A stretch of 64,000 nt of DNA from Pontiella desulfatans. GTDB lineage: Bacteria; Verrucomicrobiota; Kiritimatiellia; Kiritimatiellales; Pontiellaceae. The stretch spans positions 248,001 through 312,000 of the forward strand of contig NZ_CAAHFG010000002.1 in assembly GCF_900890425.1 (NCBI RefSeq), given 5' to 3'. Under the pieces are notes generated by a model. That model ran no database searches. It was not told the origin of the DNA and saw only the letters and a list, made by a program, of their open reading frames with translations. The position numbers and the translations under genes were made by a program. Of the stretch, positions 60,420 through 64,000 are shown piece after piece (position 1 is the first letter of the stretch; the number at the start of each line of letters is the position of its first letter).

Positions 60420-63182
60420 ATGCAGAAGATAAGCTTACTAATGATATTGGTTGTTCTGGTTGCTGGAAGCCGTGCGGCGGATCCCGATTATCCGTATTGG
60501 CCGGATTACCATAAGGCGGGTAACGGGGAAATCGTGCCCCAAAGCTGGAGTGCAACGGATCACATTCTTGAGGGTTGGGACTGGTCGCTTCCGCCATCAG
60601 TTACGCCCAGTTCGCAGGGAGTTCTCGGGATGGATCGCGAAATCGGCCTCGGTTCTGTTCCGCAACTCGATCCGAATTTTCCCGTGAATGCGACTTTTGT
60701 TCAGTGGGTCTATTGGCGCGAGCTCGAACCCGTTGAAGGGCAAATCGATTGGCAACCGCTGCTGGATCGTATTGACCAGTGCGAAACGTACGGGCAGAAG
60801 ATTATCATCCGCATCCTGGCCCACACGCAATCGAAGGATGGCAACTTGGCCAAGGGTCATGCTCCGCAGTGGCTGGAGGGTAAAGGCATTGCCATGGCGG
60901 ATCTGGGGACGAGCGATTGGGCCGCCTATGATCCGGCTGATCCGCTCTTTCATACCTACTACACGAACCTGATCGATTCGCTGCGACTGTCCGGTATTCC
61001 GCAGATGGACACGGTTCAGGCGATGTATGTCGGGTATGCGTCCAAGTCGCTGGGCGATGAGGACATCGGCCCGCATGGCATGGATCCGGCGAATGAGCCG
61101 CAGCATGTGAAGGAGCGGCTGGATGCCTGGGGAGCTGCCGCCGCAGGCGTTGAACATAAAATCTTTATGGGTGGGCCGAGTGAACACGGCTTCGCCAAGG
61201 GCTTCGGCGTCCGGCGCGGCTTTGTGGAAAAATATCTCTACACCATTCCGGATGATTACATCGGCCAGCAGGTGGATGCGGACGGCTATCTGTATGTGGA
61301 TGAGGATGCCTGGGTGATTAAGGAACAAGCTTTCAACGGCGAAGTTAATGAAGAATATGAAGAAGCCTGGGCGACGGCTGAGCGGGATTATCGCTTCGGC
61401 ACCAACCTGGTCAGCTTTTCCTACCGCTACTTTATGTCGAACCTGCGGCTGGTGCAGATGCGCTGCACCTATGTGCATAACAAGGATACGCTCATGCCTC
61501 AGCTGCTTCCATGGGTTGCTCAGGAGCTGGGCCGCACCGTGGAAGATACACCCGATATCTGGTGCTACCTGAACACCTCCTACTTAAATAAAGGGGTACT
61601 TGGAGAAAGTAGTCTGAATGAACGAACGAAAGTGAAAAACTTTGAACGCTGGCTTTATCAGCGCGACTCAGCCGGATACGAAACCACGCCGGTTGAACCG
61701 ATCAGCAACGAACCGATCGGCCTGTGGATGACCAGTTCGGATATCGACCACATGGCCAAACTGGGACAGAACATCGGCTTTGCCATCGATGACCGCTTTA
61801 TCGGAACGCAGCCGACACGAGTGGCGGTCAAAGTCAGCTATTTGGATCAGACGTCGGGCATGCTGACCCTCAGCTACCAGAATCCTGCGGGTGCCCAGCA
61901 GAAATCCATCCCATTGACTCAGGACGGTAAGCTTAAAACCGCAACGTTCATCATCGACGACCTGGTCGCGCCGGCGCTGGGATTCGATTACGACATCACG
62001 TTTTCGGCTCCCAATGAGGCCGTGCTGAGTTTTTTGCGCATTATCAAACTCGAAGGCGCTTCGAACCCGACGTCGTCGGTTCTTTTTTCCGACACGTTCG
62101 ACGACGGAACTATTGCTACAGCAACCGACCCTTCAGACGTTAATGGCGGGTTTGACATTGCAGGAGATTTCAGCGATCCGGAGATTACCCTGTTTGAGGC
62201 CGGCGGAAATGCGGTGCTGGATCTGGCGGGTGCGACGAATGATTTCCCGTTTGTCGCCATGATCAGTAAAAAAAAAGTCAACGCTGCCGACGAGGATTCC
62301 CTTAAGCTGCAGATCGACGTTGCCAGCCTGAGCGCTGCCCATTGGTGGATGCGCCCATTGGGCATAAATCTCCGGCCGAACAATTCCGCCCAACCCCAGG
62401 TCTACAACCCGGGAACCGTTGCACCGCCGCTGGGACTATCCCTTCTGATTGGTAATCAGGATAATAGCAACTGCAGGGTGGCTCTTGCCGCCTGCGACGG
62501 TGTCGCGGAAGACTGGCTGTGGGAGGATCTTGATGTTAGTCATGCTGAATTAGAAGACGGATTTACTGCGATGCTTACGGTCAATCCCGCAGGTTGGCAA
62601 TTAAAATTTTCCGGAGCTGAAAGTCTTCCTGCTAATGCATCCGGATCCTGGGGGACGTTAGGCTGGAATGATATTTTCAGCAGCAATACCTACGTGCAAT
62701 GCTACCTGAGGGAAGATAAGAACGCATCAAAGAATCCGCCCCAAACCGGGACGGCAAGGGCTGAAATCGCCTCGATACACGTCACGGGCGTGCAGTTGTT
62801 GTCGGAATACGAGATCTGGACGACCCGGTGGGGAAGTGCCGACCTTTCGAACCCATTGGCCGACTTTGACAACGACCACCTGAGTAACCTTGCGGAATAT
62901 GCCCTGAACGGAAACCCGACCAATTCCAGTGACAATGGATTAATTAATGTGGAAGTCGATGAGTCGGCCTTTACCTATGTTCATGCATCCAATGCGGTCG
63001 ATGGCAGCCTGGTGTATCGTTTGCTTGAGCGAACCAATCTGGTGACTGGAATTTCGAATACGAACAACTGGGACTCGCAAACCTTCGGCCCGGCGATCGA
63101 CGGCTATGCCATGGTCAGCAATCACTATGGTGTCGGTGATGAAGGCCAGCGGTTTATCCAGTTGCAAGTGGAACCATTCTAA
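60420..63182 (+). CDS. GH-A-like hydrolase (WPYWPDY paralogue 3) with LamG-like and C-terminal modules
   Basis: This 920-residue secreted protein has signal MQKISLLMILVVLVAGSRA. Residues ~20-545 are colinear with 25875-27566 and 27944-29557 (YPYWPDYHKAGNGEIVPQSW, LDAWGAAAAGVEHKIFMGG, GFGVRRGFVEKYLYTIPDDY, NEEYEEAWATAERDYRFG). Residues ~555-785 form the jelly-roll-like domain shared with 41421-44477 (VLFSDTFDDGTIATATDPSD ... NTYVQCYLRED). The last ~125 residues are the shared module (FDNDHLSNLAEYALNGNP ... RFIQLQVEPF). The modular build implies that the GH-A-like domain and the GH49-like helix act on related surfaces or are exported alike. Confidence 0.7.
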   Translation: MQKISLLMILVVLVAGSRAADPDYPYWPDYHKAGNGEIVPQSWSATDHILEGWDWSLPPSVTPSSQGVLGMDREIGLGSVPQLDPNFPVNATFVQWVYWRELEPVEGQIDWQPLLDRIDQCETYGQKIIIRILAHTQSKDGNLAKGHAPQWLEGKGIAMADLGTSDWAAYDPADPLFHTYYTNLIDSLRLSGIPQMDTVQAMYVGYASKSLGDEDIGPHGMDPANEPQHVKERLDAWGAAAAGVEHKIFMGGPSEHGFAKGFGVRRGFVEKYLYTIPDDYIGQQVDADGYLYVDEDAWVIKEQAFNGEVNEEYEEAWATAERDYRFGTNLVSFSYRYFMSNLRLVQMRCTYVHNKDTLMPQLLPWVAQELGRTVEDTPDIWCYLNTSYLNKGVLGESSLNERTKVKNFERWLYQRDSAGYETTPVEPISNEPIGLWMTSSDIDHMAKLGQNIGFAIDDRFIGTQPTRVAVKVSYLDQTSGMLTLSYQNPAGAQQKSIPLTQDGKLKTATFIIDDLVAPALGFDYDITFSAPNEAVLSFLRIIKLEGASNPTSSVLFSDTFDDGTIATATDPSDVNGGFDIAGDFSDPEITLFEAGGNAVLDLAGATNDFPFVAMISKKKVNAADEDSLKLQIDVASLSAAHWWMRPLGINLRPNNSAQPQVYNPGTVAPPLGLSLLIGNQDNSNCRVALAACDGVAEDWLWEDLDVSHAELEDGFTAMLTVNPAGWQLKFSGAESLPANASGSWGTLGWNDIFSSNTYVQCYLREDKNASKNPPQTGTARAEIASIHVTGVQLLSEYEIWTTRWGSADLSNPLADFDNDHLSNLAEYALNGNPTNSSDNGLINVEVDESAFTYVHASNAVDGSLVYRLLERTNLVTGISNTNNWDSQTFGPAIDGYAMVSNHYGVGDEGQRFIQLQVEPF

Positions 63183-63193
63183 GCTGAAACCTC

Positions 63194-63221
63194 TGTTTAG
63201 ATCAGCCCTGTCTTGTCGTAT
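63194..63221 (+). promoter_or_regulatory. ECF-type promoter (TGTTTAG-N16-CGTAT)
   Basis: An exact site, about 40 bp before the sulfatase ATG at 63261. The bases after the -10 (TAATTAAACCT) resemble those after the site at 58564 (TAAGTAAACCT). Confidence 0.75.
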
Positions 63222-63260
63222 TACTAATTAAACCTGTTCATAGGGTTGGGAGTATTTTTT

Positions 63261-64000
63261 ATGAAGAAGAGATGGATTGTTTTTTATGTTCTGGTGGCGG
63301 GTTTGGCCAATGCGGCCGAGAGGCCCAATGTACTGTTTGTCGCAATTGACGACCTGAATGACTGGATCGGGTGCTTTGACGGCCATCCGCAGGTGCAGAC
63401 GCCGAACCTCGACAAGTTCAATGCCGAGGGAGGCATGGTGATGTATGATGCGCACTGCTCCTCGACCGTGTGCGGCCCTTCGCGTTCATCGCTGCTGACC
63501 GGAAAGTATCCGCACAATACCGGCGTGTATGGAAATACGACGAATCTGCGGAATGCGCCGAAAACAAAAGACCTGTTGACCCTGCCGCAATATTTCAGCA
63601 CACATGGCTATCATACCTTGTCCTCGGGTAAAATTTTCCACAAACACCCAGTGCCAGGCGATAAAGGGAATGCAAAGGGGGATGAAGGGCAATGGGCCTT
63701 CGATGAATGGGTTCCTTTAAAGGGAGGCGTCGGCGCGATCAGTAAAGACCGCCCGGTCAATGGGCTGCCGGCGCTGCTGAGCGACAAATCCTATCATGCC
63801 AAAGGGTTCGACTGGGGTCCAACCATTGGAAATGATGAAACCAAGATGAAGGATTACATCACCGCCGAGTGGGCAGCGGAGCAACTCAATACGCGGGAGT
63901 TCGAGAAACCCTTTTTTATGGCGATCGGTTTATCCAAGCCGCATCTGCCGTGGTATGTCCCGCAGAAATACTTTGATCGGTATCCGTTGGAGGATATTGA
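63261..64000 (+). CDS. S1 family sulfatase, iduronate-2-sulfatase-like (3' end missing)
   Basis: The frame is open to the end of the window (246 codons). It begins MKKRWIVFYVLVAGLANA, then VLFVAIDDLNDWIGCFDGHP, the maturation motif VCGPSRSSLLTG with C71, and TLSSGKIFHKH, with FFMAIGLSKPHLPWYVPQKY near the end. This is the same subgroup as 53875-55368. A consensus ECF-type promoter lies immediately upstream, so it starts a transcription unit that continues beyond the window. Confidence 0.92.
   Translation, partial: MKKRWIVFYVLVAGLANAAERPNVLFVAIDDLNDWIGCFDGHPQVQTPNLDKFNAEGGMVMYDAHCSSTVCGPSRSSLLTGKYPHNTGVYGNTTNLRNAPKTKDLLTLPQYFSTHGYHTLSSGKIFHKHPVPGDKGNAKGDEGQWAFDEWVPLKGGVGAISKDRPVNGLPALLSDKSYHAKGFDWGPTIGNDETKMKDYITAEWAAEQLNTREFEKPFFMAIGLSKPHLPWYVPQKYFDRYPLEDI

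Overview
This window looks like a polysaccharide-degradation region of a marine bacterium of the PVC group, most likely Kiritimatiellota (Pontiella-like). The taxonomy is inferred from gene content: seven S1-type formylglycine sulfatase genes (one broken, one cut by the window end), many secreted glycosidases, beta-helix proteins, a PEP-CTERM protein, and ECF sigma factors paired with transmembrane Ser/Thr kinases. I see no tRNA, rRNA or CRISPR array.

Layout. 1-9.9 kb: a truncated CBM/beta-helix glycosidase, ECF sigma/kinase pair 1, a small disrupted gene, a second GH28/GH49-like beta-helix enzyme and a TIM-barrel hydrolase. 10.1-14.0 kb: a GH127-like and a GH110-like enzyme. 14.1-20.1 kb: a seven-gene sugar-acid operon (RhaT-like transporter, enolase-superfamily enzyme, aldehyde dehydrogenase, VOC protein, KDPG-type aldolase, Dabb protein, KDG-type kinase). 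20.2-24.1 kb: a gene remnant, a PhoD-like phosphatase and a two-gene DUF3299/metal-permease unit. 24.2-29.6 kb: three GH-A-like hydrolases. 29.6-33.2 kb: a RAYT transposase fused to an extra domain and translationally coupled to ECF sigma/kinase pair 2. 33.3-38.2 kb: three beta-strand-repeat surface proteins. 38.3-64.0 kb: sulfatases mixed with GH49/28-like, GH27, GH2, GH32-like, GH3, acetylesterase and GH-A-like proteins.

How the genes fit together. Secreted sulfatases, the esterase and exo-glycosidases would strip a sulfated galactan outside the cytoplasm or in the periplasm. The 14-20 kb operon would then convert a galactose-derived or 3,6-anhydrogalactose-derived sugar acid to pyruvate and glyceraldehyde-3-phosphate. 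GH110, GH127, GH2 and sulfatases next to an enolase/ALDH/KDG-kinase/KDPG-aldolase set resemble known carrageenan catabolism, but the substrate is an inference.

Most unusual points. (1) Eight upstream regions carry exactly TTTAG-N16-CGT, with two or three variants, which looks like an ECF promoter defining a regulon. (2) Both kinases lack the VAIK lysine and carry a lysine at the third glycine of the Gly-rich loop, the arrangement known from WNK kinases. (3) The two sigma-kinase gaps share a GGA-loop hairpin and one repeat in opposite orientations. (4) A lone group II intron domain V lies between a promoter and its gene. (5) Four otherwise different secreted proteins end in the same C-terminal module.
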